Positions 8,001 to 15,564 of a stretch of 64,000 nt of DNA are shown here, in pieces (position 1 is the stretch's first letter; every line of letters starts with the position of its first letter). The stretch comes from an uncultured Prevotellaceae bacterium (GTDB lineage Bacteria; Bacteroidota; Bacteroidia; Bacteroidales; Bacteroidaceae). The stretch covers positions 92,321 through 156,320 of the forward strand of contig ONCQ01000003.1 of the NCBI GenBank assembly GCA_900316355.1, written 5' to 3'. The position numbers and the translations under genes were made by a program. Below the pieces are notes generated by a model that searched no databases, was not told the DNA's origin, and worked only from the letters and a program-made list of their open reading frames with translations.

Positions 8001-9452
8001 CTCTGTCAGTTCACCGTCATACCAAAGCTTGAAGTTGTCGGCGGCAATCCAGTTGGCACTGGTGTTGATGGTCTTCATACCGAAGTTCAGGGGGTTACCG
8101 CCATCATAGTTAAATACCACTGTGAAATGTTCCGGTTTATAGTTTCTCGTGGATATTTCAGTCTTTGATGACAAGATACCAGATTGGGTAAAGATATACG
8201 CTCCTGTTATTATCGCTGATTCATTATATTGTTGCGTTGCAATTGCATCGCACTCAAGGCGATACTTACCAGCGGGAAGACCGTAGGTGGTCTGCTGCAG
8301 ATAGCCGTCGCCAATCGTGGCAGGACTAGGAAGCCAGGATTCAATGAATCTGGATATGGTGATATCGCCGTTGGTGTAAGAAGCGCCTTTGAAACCAATG
8401 TCCTGCACCTGCTTACCACTCACATAGTTGGTCTCCCAACCGTTGATGTTTCCAACCTCAAAGTCGGGGTTCTGTAGAACGCTGGTGATGTCCACGGGAA
8501 GCGTAGCTCCCTTAAGGGTAATGGCCAGTTGCAGGGTGGTATTCGCAGTAAGGACTTCAGCTTCAGTCGCTGTCTCGCTGTTGTAGATAGCCACAGCATC
8601 GGTCACGCTTATGGACGCAGCTTCGGCTGCTGCAATCGTGGTGCGGAGTGTCAATTTGGCATTGTAGATAGCCAACAGGTTGTTGTACACCTTCATATCG
8701 GCGTCCAATGCAGCCTGCGTTTCATTACGCCATGCGCGAATGCTCTTAGCCACGTCATCAGTGGCTTCCACAAACTTCCAAGCTACCTTGTAGCTCTTTC
8801 CGTTCTTGCTACCTGCCCATGCATCAGTCCATGTGTAGGACCCGTTCTCAATGGCATCAATACCCAGCACGCCATACTTGCTCTTGACAGCGTCCTGCTC
8901 GTTCTCCTCGGTTGCAGGATTGTCTTCCACGTATGCATCGGCATCGTACGGATCTGTCATTGCATCGTGGAGCAGGAAATCGTTGTCATCGCCAGGAATT
9001 AGCTGCCAGTGTGCTGCACGAGCTTCATCTAAGTCTTGCCAAGATTGTCCTTCAGCAAAACCTGTGACAAATCCTGACATATCTGTATTCTGAACGGCAA
9101 AGCGTACATAACCCTGTTCACCAATCGATGAAATGGTGTAGGGAACAGCAGCGTTCTTGTTAGTCGCATGCTTGAATTGAGTACCAGTTGGCGACACAAT
9201 AGAGTCTGTCGAAGTGATCGTACGTAATCCCCAGTCGCGACCACAACCCATGAACTGCGCGGCACCTACATTGTAGATGTAGTAGGATTTCCCGACTTCA
9301 GGCGTTACCCATGTGCCTTCAAAAGCGGGACGGGTGGGAACCGTGGGCTTTACGGGCTCATCCCATTGTGAGGCTGTGCCTTCAGCCATAACCACGTTTG
9401 CCACCATACTCATGAGCATGGCCAGCAAGATTGAAATAGATTTCTGTTTCAT
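5010..9452 (-). CDS. Giant secreted surface protein: CBM-like, cohesin-like, InlB repeats, dockerin, T9SS-like tail
   Basis: A 1480-residue exported protein with a signal peptide at residues 1-23. In order: an N-terminal beta-rich region; a CBM-like jelly-roll at about 317-480 ('LQNPDFEVGNINGWE'); a helical FIVAR-like segment at 480-640; a second CBM-like domain at 640-857 ('LLINADFEQGKY'); a cohesin-like module at 874-994 ('AFQMDLTLPEGIGI'); four 61-residue InlB-type repeats at about 999-1240 ('EGYTFSGWSEIPETMP'); a type-I-like dockerin at about 1240-1297 with two calcium loops ('GDVNTDTEVDVVDVVDIARY' and 'ADLNADDTVNLGD'); a second cohesin-like module; and the tail 'VYDLQGRKFTQPQRGVNII...KVLMK'. 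No catalytic domain was recognised, so adhesion or scaffolding is inferred. Its start lies 23 nt after the next gene's stop, suggesting cotranscription with the LRR protein. Confidence 0.85.
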   Translation of the reverse strand: MKQKSISILLAMLMSMVANVVMAEGTASQWDEPVKPTVPTRPAFEGTWVTPEVGKSYYIYNVGAAQFMGCGRDWGLRTITSTDSIVSPTGTQFKHATNKNAAVPYTISSIGEQGYVRFAVQNTDMSGFVTGFAEGQSWQDLDEARAAHWQLIPGDDNDFLLHDAMTDPYDADAYVEDNPATEENEQDAVKSKYGVLGIDAIENGSYTWTDAWAGSKNGKSYKVAWKFVEATDDVAKSIRAWRNETQAALDADMKVYNNLLAIYNAKLTLRTTIAAAEAASISVTDAVAIYNSETATEAEVLTANTTLQLAITLKGATLPVDITSVLQNPDFEVGNINGWETNYVSGKQVQDIGFKGASYTNGDITISRFIESWLPSPATIGDGYLQQTTYGLPAGKYRLECDAIATQQYNESAIITGAYIFTQSGILSSKTEISTRNYKPEHFTVVFNYDGGNPLNFGMKTINTSANWIAADNFKLWYDGELTESPHYTQLKDYLAQVQDQYNNEGFGNAYLCADSLTALDNAIETADNISSTDTDDECDAAYAALDKALAGVLTSIKVYQSLHDYTTLNPEGSKLAYYEETAAENGWNELSNSLHQLQDNFDMAYEDGTWSDAEVAEHINSIIPTILTWVQEHPEDLTEGNDLTMLLINADFEQGKYFGGYGADDNEVLPDKDYGSIPGWTISSGNITQLHSSVLETYHRKFDFNQTIKNMPAGVYDISVQGFVRHDGTATDETIFYAGDSETTLMLRADQWSETNIYYPERDGDPCGGANADQAIENSKGEYVYVPNGMSGFYFWKQTENIDGASMDYTNWQAGDCYYTNHIKATLNEAGDFTIGVKSLGTTDWVIWSNIRIRYLGTDVNGLYVEKNNQPIEAGESADIEIGLKNDRTNLVAFQMDLTLPEGIGIDKAGCSLSSRITDAEQELTIGKLENGAYRLTSSSLSLTPISGSLGKLITLKLTAEEGCVGGTATISNIRFSTADSERVTLDDVSFDISVKYDIIYKVDNQDYKTESIAYGADIIPQSDATREGYTFSGWSEIPETMPNHDVVVTGTFSINSYTLTYELDGEVYKSTSVVYGTAITPEEDLTKEGYTFSGWSEIPETMPANDVVVTGSFSVNSYTLTYELDGEVYKSTSVEYGTAITPEEDLIKEGYTFSGWSEIPETMPANDVVVTGSFSVNSYTLTYKVDGEDYKTAIIVYGSPLTPETEPTKEGYTFTGWSEIPETMPAKDVVITGNFYLYGDVNTDTEVDVVDVVDIARYVVGTPSAKFLEKLADLNADDTVNLGDAVVLVNHIAGDQSFVKAMYAPRHAEVSSEVLKLSKYGDNISLKLTTDKAYTAFQLDLVLPEDTDIEQLMLNPKGEQKHQLIYNKLEPGRYRVAVFSPANRTFEDYGDELLSFISESENSMSIIAERIQFFDTLGNGYMFDTVGVELETGVATLKAGTSAKTDVYDLQGRKFTQPQRGVNIIRSADGTTRKVLMK
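5725..6456 (-). repeat. Four 183-bp direct repeats encoding InlB-type units
   Basis: Units begin about 5725, 5908, 6091 and 6274. The two central units are nearly identical at nucleotide level (both carry GTGTAGCTGTTCACGGAGAA) while the outer ones have diverged. Each encodes 61 residues. High internal identity allows expansion or loss by recombination without a frameshift. Confidence 0.88.
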
Positions 9453-9475
9453 TGTATAATTGTTTTAAAGGATGG

Positions 9476-12319
9476 CTATTTCACTACGACTTTCTTGCCA
9501 TTAATGATGTTCACCCCACGCTGAACTATGGGGAGCTTGCGACCTTGCAGGTCATAGATAACATCATCCTTGTTTCCGTTGATGTTGACATCTTGAAGGC
9601 CCGTGACCATATCAATGCTCATATCGTCAAACGCGTAGCCGTTGGCATGGGTGTCGAAGAAAAGGATGTTACGAATGGATGCTTCTGCAAAGGGCGTGCC
9701 CTCAACAGTGAAGGACAGCAGCTCACCCTCGTTGCCTTGGAATGTGCTGTTCGATGTCGAGAGGACTGCCACGCGATAGTGCCCCGTCTTCACCTTGTTA
9801 TATAACAGCTGATGTCCCTGACCGCGTTCGGCTGACAGCATCATCTGGTTTACAATGGCATCATCTGATACATAGAGATCAAACTGGAAGGCTGTGTAGC
9901 CCCTGCCGTTGGAGAGGTTCAGGGCAAGAGAGTTGCTGCTCTGCGTCAGGCTTAGGACATCATTGCGTTCTACTGACCTTGCGGGAGCGAAGCGAGCTTT
10001 CACGAAGTTCTGGTCACCGGCAATATGATTGATCAGCACGACGGCATCACCGAGGTTCACAGTGTTGTCATTGTTCAAGTCTGCCAACTTCTCACGGAAC
10101 TGAGTAGAGGGAGTCGCCACCACATAACGGGCAATATCCACCACATCTACCACGTCCACACCTTCATCCGTGTTTACATCGCCAAACAGATAGAAACGGC
10201 CTGTTATCTCTACATCGTGATTGGGCATTAACTCTGGCAACTCGCTCCAACCACCGAACGTGTAACCTTCTCTCGTCGGCTCATCGGCAATGGTTGGCTG
10301 AGTGTTGTAGGCAAACTCATCCGTTTGGTAGGGCTCATTTTCTACCTTATATACTACTTTGTACAGCACATTGATGTCGAATGTCTCGTCACTCATGACA
10401 ATCTTCTGTGATTCAGAGGTGGAGAAGATAATATTGCTGATGGTCGCCTGTCCGCCAATGCTGCCGCTCTCTGCCGTGAGCTCCAGGGTAAGCAGCGTCC
10501 CGTCCTGGCCGCTGATGGGAGTCAGCGAGAGTGATGTGGAGGTGATACGGTATGAGCCATCTTCCTGTTTGCCAATCGTCAACTCCTGCTTTTCATCGAT
10601 GATGCGGGAAGAGAGCGTGCAACCCGTTTTGTCGATGCCAACACCCTCAGGTAATGTCAAATCCATCTGGAAGGCAACGAAATTCGTCTCATCATTAGTC
10701 AAATATAAATCAATAGAATTGGTCTCGCCAACTACAATGGATATGTCATCTACATTCGTATAAGTATATTCAATAATTTCATTGAACTCTTTCCAAACAT
10801 CTGCAGCTTCGTATAGAGGCTTACTACCGCTTGGAACAAAGAGCGTATATTTATTGCGAGCAGGAAATGTGTTTTCTGTAATCGGAATGGGATTATTCAT
10901 CCTTACTTTTATAGAAGTTAAATAACTGCAACCCGACAAAACATCCTCATCAATGCTATTTACATTGTTACCTAATGTCACAGATCTTAAATTATCACAA
11001 CATTGGAACATATAACCATTTATAGCAGTTACGCTGTTTGGGAACGTAAATGAAGTTAAACCATAACACCAACTGAACGCATTTGATTCAATGCTAGTAA
11101 CACTATTGGGTATAATAATGGATGATAAACCACGTCCTATAAAAGCTTCAGAGCCTATACAAGTTACACTCTCTGGAATAATAGACGTTGAACATCCTTC
11201 TATCAACTTGTTTGTGCTTGTTTCAATAATCGCATTACAATTGTCTCGTGAGTCATAAGTAGGATTTCCATTGTCAACAGACATGGAGATAAGATCGCGG
11301 CAATCACTAAAAGCATTCCAAGCAATGTTTGTCACGCCCTTTGGAATGTTGATGGAGGTTAGGCCGCAACCCATAAAAGCTTGCTTTTCAATACTTGTTA
11401 CATTTTCGGGAATGTTGATTGATGTAAGATTTCCTTGATATCTAAACGCTGATTCTCCTATGGCAATTACACTCTCTGGGATAATAGTCGTTGCACATCC
11501 TTCAATCAACTTGTTTGTGCTACTTTCTATAATCGCATTGCAATTATCTCGTGAGTCATAGAAAGGATTATCATTGTCAACTGAGATTGATATCAGTTCA
11601 CTGCAGTGACCCAAAATAGGCCCAACAATATGACTTACATTTTTTGGAATGGTAATAGAGGTTAGTTTTGAGCAATATTCGAAAGCATAATTGCCTATTG
11701 TTGTCAAATTCTCGGGAAGGTTGAAAGAGGTAAGGTTAAAACATTCTCTAAAAGCATCATGGCCTATATTTGTCACGCTCTCAGGAATTGTAATGGAGGT
11801 TAGATTCCTGCATCCGTAGAAGGTCTCGTCAGCGATGCTCAATGTACCGTCATTAATAACTATCTCTGTGTTTTTCGGCATTGTTCCTTTGTACTTATAA
11901 GCAACTTTACCCACATAGATTATGCCCTCAGGCTGATAGTTATACCATTTAGACCCATAAAAAGCTCTGTAGCCGACATCCGAAACACTTTCAGGAATGA
12001 CAATGGATATAAGATTGGAACAATTATAAAAAGCATATTGCCCGATGCTACTAACTCCTTCGGGAATAGCAATAGAAGATAGATTATCGCAAAAGTAGAA
12101 AGCTTGGTTGCCGATGCTTGTCACTTGGTAAGTTATGCCATTGAAAGTAACATTTTGCGGAATGATGACATCTTCCAAACAGCTGTAGTTTCCACCAGTC
12201 ACCGTTGCCTCTGTACCTGAGAAAATGTAATAGATGCCATCGATTTCTGCATCGTAGGCAAAAGCTGTCATTGAAAAGCATTGCGCGAATAACGCGATTA
12301 GGTAAAGTTTTGTTTTCAT
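9476..12319 (-). CDS. BspA-like leucine-rich repeat surface protein with cohesin-like modules and dockerin
   Basis: A 947-residue exported protein starting at the ATG at 12319 (MKTKLYLIALFAQ...), not at the longer frame's start, because the signal peptide begins there. Residues ~30-510 are BspA/LRR_5 repeats ('SVTNIGHDAFRECFNLTSF' type), with two 'STNKLIEGC..TIIPESV' insert units. Then follow a cohesin-like module at about 530-650, one InlB-type repeat at about 663-710, a dockerin at about 711-770 with loops 'GDVNTDEGVDVVDVV' and 'ADLNNDNTVNLGD', a second cohesin-like module at about 783-900 and the tail ending 'NIINGKKVVVK'. The C-terminal 400 residues are closely related to those of the neighbouring giant protein; the N-terminus is exchanged. 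LRRs of this kind bind host or partner proteins in known BspA, but here binding is inferred. Confidence 0.88.
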   Translation of the reverse strand: MKTKLYLIALFAQCFSMTAFAYDAEIDGIYYIFSGTEATVTGGNYSCLEDVIIPQNVTFNGITYQVTSIGNQAFYFCDNLSSIAIPEGVSSIGQYAFYNCSNLISIVIPESVSDVGYRAFYGSKWYNYQPEGIIYVGKVAYKYKGTMPKNTEIVINDGTLSIADETFYGCRNLTSITIPESVTNIGHDAFRECFNLTSFNLPENLTTIGNYAFEYCSKLTSITIPKNVSHIVGPILGHCSELISISVDNDNPFYDSRDNCNAIIESSTNKLIEGCATTIIPESVIAIGESAFRYQGNLTSINIPENVTSIEKQAFMGCGLTSINIPKGVTNIAWNAFSDCRDLISMSVDNGNPTYDSRDNCNAIIETSTNKLIEGCSTSIIPESVTCIGSEAFIGRGLSSIIIPNSVTSIESNAFSWCYGLTSFTFPNSVTAINGYMFQCCDNLRSVTLGNNVNSIDEDVLSGCSYLTSIKVRMNNPIPITENTFPARNKYTLFVPSGSKPLYEAADVWKEFNEIIEYTYTNVDDISIVVGETNSIDLYLTNDETNFVAFQMDLTLPEGVGIDKTGCTLSSRIIDEKQELTIGKQEDGSYRITSTSLSLTPISGQDGTLLTLELTAESGSIGGQATISNIIFSTSESQKIVMSDETFDINVLYKVVYKVENEPYQTDEFAYNTQPTIADEPTREGYTFGGWSELPELMPNHDVEITGRFYLFGDVNTDEGVDVVDVVDIARYVVATPSTQFREKLADLNNDNTVNLGDAVVLINHIAGDQNFVKARFAPARSVERNDVLSLTQSSNSLALNLSNGRGYTAFQFDLYVSDDAIVNQMMLSAERGQGHQLLYNKVKTGHYRVAVLSTSNSTFQGNEGELLSFTVEGTPFAEASIRNILFFDTHANGYAFDDMSIDMVTGLQDVNINGNKDDVIYDLQGRKLPIVQRGVNIINGKKVVVK

Positions 12320-12679
12320 AGGAGTTAGTTTATAAATGATGAATAATTGTTTGTTCAGGACTCTATGAAACACAAGAAGCGTGGAACTGTATGTTCCATC
12401 TTCAAACTGAAGGTCCTAGGAAAACCCGAATAGGAAAGATGATAAGAGCAGTTCCACGCTAACGCGTGAAGCTGTCATGTCAACCTTCTCCTATTCAGAG
12501 TCATTATTACAGGACTCCGGGGTTCTTTGCAAATAATGAAAATTTCCTAGGTTTTCAGTTTGCAAGAGAAGAGCATAACGCTTCGTTGAATTCCAATAAG
12601 TTGTGGGCAGACCGCTGTCCGCCGATCTCGTCAACCACACTCCTCACATCATGCAAGAATGTGGTGTATCAGAGGTATC
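12320..12679 (-). promoter_or_regulatory. Long structured 5' leader of the LRR gene, with inverted repeats
   Basis: About 360 nt lie between the predicted start point and the ATG. Two inverted-repeat pairs are visible on the leader: AGCGTGGAACTG (12378-12389) with CAGTTCCACGCT (12449-12460), and CAAACTGAAGGTCCTAGGAAA (12403-12422) with an imperfect partner at 12543-12562. They interlock, so both cannot form at once, which is the arrangement expected of an attenuator. A 20-codon ORF overlaps them. No known riboswitch class was recognised. Confidence 0.55.
12416..12478 (-). CDS. Possible 20-residue leader peptide
   Basis: ATG at 12478, stop TAG at 12416, encoding MTASRVSVELL followed by a hydrophobic Leu/Ser/Phe-rich end. 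It sits inside the interlocking inverted repeats of the leader, so its translation would decide which hairpin forms. It could instead be chance, since short ORFs are common. There is no similarity to known leader peptides that I can recognise. Confidence 0.3.
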   Translation of the reverse strand: MTASRVSVELLLSSFLFGFS

Positions 12680-12685
12680 ACGCCG

Positions 12686-12716
12686 CAAAAGTAGCGATTA
12701 ATTTGATGCGCGCAAA
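12686..12716 (-). promoter_or_regulatory. Bacteroidetes promoter for the LRR/giant surface operon
   Basis: On the minus strand, TTTG (12716-12713), a 19-nt spacer and TACTTTTG (12693-12686). This is a perfect match to the Bacteroidetes primary sigma consensus TTTG-N19-TAnnTTTG. Transcription would start near 12679. Confidence 0.8.
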
Positions 12717-12739
12717 GGAAAAAGGATAAAATTTACTTG

Positions 12740-12762
12740 TGGGGCTTGAGTTCTGTTAATAA
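12740..12762 (+). repeat. Dispersed repeat, partial copy (GTGGGGCTTGAGTTCTGTTA)
   Basis: Matches the 3' part of the copy at 1777-1846. It overlaps the end of the ATPase remnant, indicating that the element inserted at, or recombined with, that position. Confidence 0.7.
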
Positions 12763-13110
12763 GTGAGCCCAAATTGCCAAAGAGGGATGATATTGCCATA
12801 GCCTGTCTCTATGTCATCCTTCACGACATAGCCTTGATCAACACTCTGTATCTGCTTCTGTTTTTTCTTTTTACCTCCAACTTCAAAAGTGTATTCTCCA
12901 TCTACTAGGAAATCCGATACCGGTGATGATGTAATCTGATGGACACGTCGCATTTGGTTGAAGAAGAATGTTTCACGTACGGTTCCGATTTCAGTATTCT
13001 CCTTTCCTAACACATAGATAAGGGTGGTGTTGTCCAAATATATTTTATCCACTTTCCCGAGTCCCTGTATCCCGCATGTATCGTTGCGCAGTTGGCCGTC
13101 AATCTACTTG
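12756..13110 (-). pseudogene. C-terminal remnant of an AAA-family ATPase
   Basis: The 98-codon open stretch from 13052 carries KIYLDNTTLIYVL, VRETFFFNQM, YTFEVGGKKKKQKQI, VVKDDIETGYGN and the terminal IPLWQFGLTY. These are the C-terminal landmarks of a Bacteroidales ATP-binding protein family. The frame stays open upstream of the ATG (GIQGLGKVDKIYLDN) to an in-frame stop near 13110, and the Walker domain is gone. It is therefore a remnant, not a small gene. Confidence 0.75.
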
Positions 13111-13136
13111 AAGTTCGGCTGGGTAAACATTCGATA

Positions 13137-13190
13137 TTGCACTAAGAAAAGTGCAGAAAAGTATTAAAATCGCACTGAATTTAGTGCAAT
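13137..13190. repeat. Inverted repeat ATTGCACTAA ... TTAGTGCAAT
   Basis: Ten-base arms enclose GCAC-N8-GTGC twice (13139-13154 and 13172-13187). Function is unknown. It lies in the repeat-rich gap between the ATPase remnant and the fructan operon terminator. Confidence 0.6.
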
Positions 13191-13207
13191 TCTGCAGAAT
13201 GTATAAT

Positions 13208-13302
13208 CGCACAGGTCACCACTTCGTGTGCTCTCTTGTGCGGTGTGCGCATGAAAATTGTTAAGAAATCTTTAATTTGAGGGGATTTCGTTCTGTTAAT
13301 TC
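13208..13302 (+). repeat. Dispersed repeat, full copy with hairpin head
   Basis: Starts with CGCACAGGTCACCACTTCGT, reaches TGTGCGGTGTGCGCATGAAA and continues TTGTTAAGAAATCTTTAATT. The head forms a CGCACA/TGTGCG stem enclosing a small CAC-TTC-GTG hairpin. It is nearly identical over about 75 bp to 28358-28432. Confidence 0.85.
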
Positions 13303-13340
13303 CTTTTGAATGATGCCACGGCAGAGGGCGTGCAGCGGTA

Positions 13341-13385
13341 AATTGAACCCCAGAAGTTCTTTTGTCAGGCTTCTGGGGTTCAATT
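13341..13385 (-). terminator. Terminator of the fructan operon
   Basis: Perfect 16-bp arms AATTGAACCCCAGAAG (13341-13356) and CTTCTGGGGTTCAATT (13370-13385) with a 13-nt loop. It lies 40 nt after the fructokinase stop. It is symmetric and could act on either strand. Confidence 0.8.
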
Positions 13386-13424
13386 CAATAAGACGCACTG
13401 TCGTGCGTGTGTTGGATAAACGAA

Positions 13425-14309
13425 CTATTGTTTAAGTTCTGCCGGAACTTCGGGCATGGCGCCGTTCTGTGTGCAGACGAAAGCGCTGACGCGGACAGCG
13501 GTGTGGTGAGCTTCGGCGACGCTCTTGCCGCTCAGGATGCTGCCTACGAAGGAGCCTGTGAATGAGTCGCCAGCGCCTACGGTGTCGGCTACGGTTACCT
13601 TCGGCGTCTCCTGGAACGAGACGTTGCCGGGCGTGAAGACGTAGCTGCCGTTGGTGCCGCAGGTGAGCACAAGCATATCGAGATTGTACTTGCCCAGTAT
13701 AAGCCAGCATTTGTTCTCGATGTCGAGGCCGGGATAACCGAACATGCGGCCGATGAGCACAAGTTCTTCATCGTTAATCTTCAAGATGTTGCAGCGTCGG
13801 ATGCTTTCTTGGATAATCTCCTTGGTGTAGAATTGCTGACGAAGATTGATGTCGAAAATCTTGAGGCAGTCGTCGGGCGTGGCATCAAGGAACTTTTGGA
13901 TGGTTGTGCGGCTGACGATGTTGCGCTGAGCAAGCGAGCCGAAGCATACGGCACGGCAGTTGCGGGCAATGGCGGCGATGTCGTCGTCGAAGGGGATGTT
14001 GTCCCAAGCTACGTTTTCCTTGATGTCATACGTGGGGATACCTCCCTCGGCGAGCGATACCTGAACGGTGCCTGTGGGATAAGGCACGCGGGGCAAAAGA
14101 TCGTTGAGGTTGTGCTCGCGCAGCGCTTCAATGGTCTCGTCTGCCAATTGATCCTCGCCTAGCGCACTGATGGCGATGGTGTTGTCAGAACCGAGGAACT
14201 GACCGGCATGGTAAGCGAAGTTGGCGGGTGCGCCACCGAGTTTCTTGCCTTCGGGCAGCACGTCCCACAGAACCTCGCCCAGGCCTACGACATAACGTTT
14301 TCCGTTCAT
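13425..14309 (-). CDS. Fructokinase (PfkB family carbohydrate kinase)
   Basis: A 294-residue ribokinase/PfkB-family sugar kinase, last gene of the fructan operon. The N-terminal 'GLGEVLWDVLPEGKKLGGAPANFAYH' is typical of fructokinases and contains the substrate-binding GGAPAN motif. The PfkB signature 2 'DTVGAGDSFTGSF' with catalytic Asp in GAGD lies near residue 249. It would phosphorylate fructose released by GH32 enzymes to fructose-6-phosphate in the cytoplasm. It lies 5 nt after the transporter gene, so it is probably translated from the same message. Specificity for fructose is inferred from the operon and from its similarity in arrangement to the B. thetaiotaomicron fructan locus. Confidence 0.9.
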   Translation of the reverse strand: MNGKRYVVGLGEVLWDVLPEGKKLGGAPANFAYHAGQFLGSDNTIAISALGEDQLADETIEALREHNLNDLLPRVPYPTGTVQVSLAEGGIPTYDIKENVAWDNIPFDDDIAAIARNCRAVCFGSLAQRNIVSRTTIQKFLDATPDDCLKIFDINLRQQFYTKEIIQESIRRCNILKINDEELVLIGRMFGYPGLDIENKCWLILGKYNLDMLVLTCGTNGSYVFTPGNVSFQETPKVTVADTVGAGDSFTGSFVGSILSGKSVAEAHHTAVRVSAFVCTQNGAMPEVPAELKQ

Positions 14310-14314
14310 AGTCT

Positions 14315-15517
14315 TTATGCGGTTTTAAGTTGTTTGATGTAAGTGAAAAGGTAGATGACGCCCACTGCCATGACGAGGACGGCACCGGCCTGACCCATGG
14401 CATCGCTCATGAAACCCATTAGCAGCGGGAACACAGTGCCGCCGAAGAGCCCCATGATCATCAGACCGCTGACCTCGTTCTGCTTGTTGGGCATGGATTC
14501 GAGGGCGGTGGCGAAGCACATCGAGAAGACATTGCTGTTGCCGTAGCCCACGAGGGCGATGGCGACGTAAAGCACCAGTTTGTCCTGACCGAAGTAGAGG
14601 CCGCACATGGACAAGGCCATCATGCACACGGAAATAATAAAGAACGTGCGCATGCGCAACACGCGCAGGAAGAAGGATCCCGTCAGGCAGCCGATGGTGC
14701 GGAAGATGAAGTAGAGTGAGGTGGCGAAGGCGGCATCGTTCAGTGTCATGCCGAGGCGCTCCATCAGGATTTTCGGAGCTGTCGTGTTCGTGCCCACATC
14801 AATGCCGACGTGACACATGATGCCGAGGAACGACAGCAGAACAACGGGGGTGCCGAGTAGCTTGAAGCATTCGACGAACGTGGAGGGCTTTCCCTCGATG
14901 GGCGCTTCTTCAATAGGTGTAGCCCAGAGCCACAGCGTGGAGAGTGTGCCTACGACGAGGAAGATGGCGAAGAGCACGCGCCAGTTCCACCCGAACTCGG
15001 GAATGAGCTGAGTGGCGCCCCACATGGCCAGATAGGGAGCCGAGAACGAGGCGATGGCCTTGACGAACTGCCCGAAGGTGAGGGTGGAAGCCAGATTCCC
15101 GCCGCCCATAACAGTAGATACCAGCGGGTTCAGCGATGTCTGCATCAACGCATTACCGATGCCGAGCAGCGAGAAGGCCACGAGCATCACGCCGAAGTTC
15201 TCGCCGAAGAGGGGCAGGATGAGCGACACGACGGTGACCAGCAGCGAGAGCAGCACGGTCTTCTTGCGGCCAATCTTGTTCATCAACATGCCTGTGGGCA
15301 CGCTGAAGATGAGGAACCAGAAGAAGACCAATGACGGGAAGATGTTGGCCACGCTGTCGGTTAGCGACAGGTCTTCCTTCACATAGTTGGAGGCGATGCC
15401 CACCAAATCCACGAAGCCCATGCAGAAGAAGCAGAGCATCACAGGGATGAGAGCTCCCCACCGGCTCCCCCCAAGGGGGGAGGGAGTAGTAGCGTTTGCG
15501 GATTGATTCTTTTCCAT
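14315..15517 (-). CDS. MFS sugar transporter of the fructan locus
   Basis: A 400-residue major facilitator with about twelve hydrophobic segments, of the FHS/fucose-permease-like group ('FFCMGFVDLVGIASNYVKEDL' start, 'RKKTVLLSLLVTV' loop 2-3 region, 'GYGNSNVFSMCFATALE' in the second half). It should import fructose or another monosaccharide across the inner membrane for the adjacent fructokinase. Residues ~9-19 (ATTPSPLGGSRW) are encoded by a GC-rich palindrome, CTCCCCCCAAGGGGGGAG (15466-15483), and look like a small in-frame insertion before the first membrane helix. Spacing to GH32 (47 nt) and fructokinase (5 nt) supports one operon. Confidence 0.9.
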   Translation of the reverse strand: MEKNQSANATTPSPLGGSRWGALIPVMLCFFCMGFVDLVGIASNYVKEDLSLTDSVANIFPSLVFFWFLIFSVPTGMLMNKIGRKKTVLLSLLVTVVSLILPLFGENFGVMLVAFSLLGIGNALMQTSLNPLVSTVMGGGNLASTLTFGQFVKAIASFSAPYLAMWGATQLIPEFGWNWRVLFAIFLVVGTLSTLWLWATPIEEAPIEGKPSTFVECFKLLGTPVVLLSFLGIMCHVGIDVGTNTTAPKILMERLGMTLNDAAFATSLYFIFRTIGCLTGSFFLRVLRMRTFFIISVCMMALSMCGLYFGQDKLVLYVAIALVGYGNSNVFSMCFATALESMPNKQNEVSGLMIMGLFGGTVFPLLMGFMSDAMGQAGAVLVMAVGVIYLFTYIKQLKTA

Positions 15518-15564
15518 AGAATGATATGATTGATGATTACATTTCTTGACAGGTGACTACTTCC

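Noticed and set aside
12466..12729. Plus-strand 87-codon ORF over the LRR gene leader
   Set aside because: Its sequence is the antisense of a perfect promoter and a structured leader; the C-terminal part simply reflects the promoter boxes. No family match is recognised.
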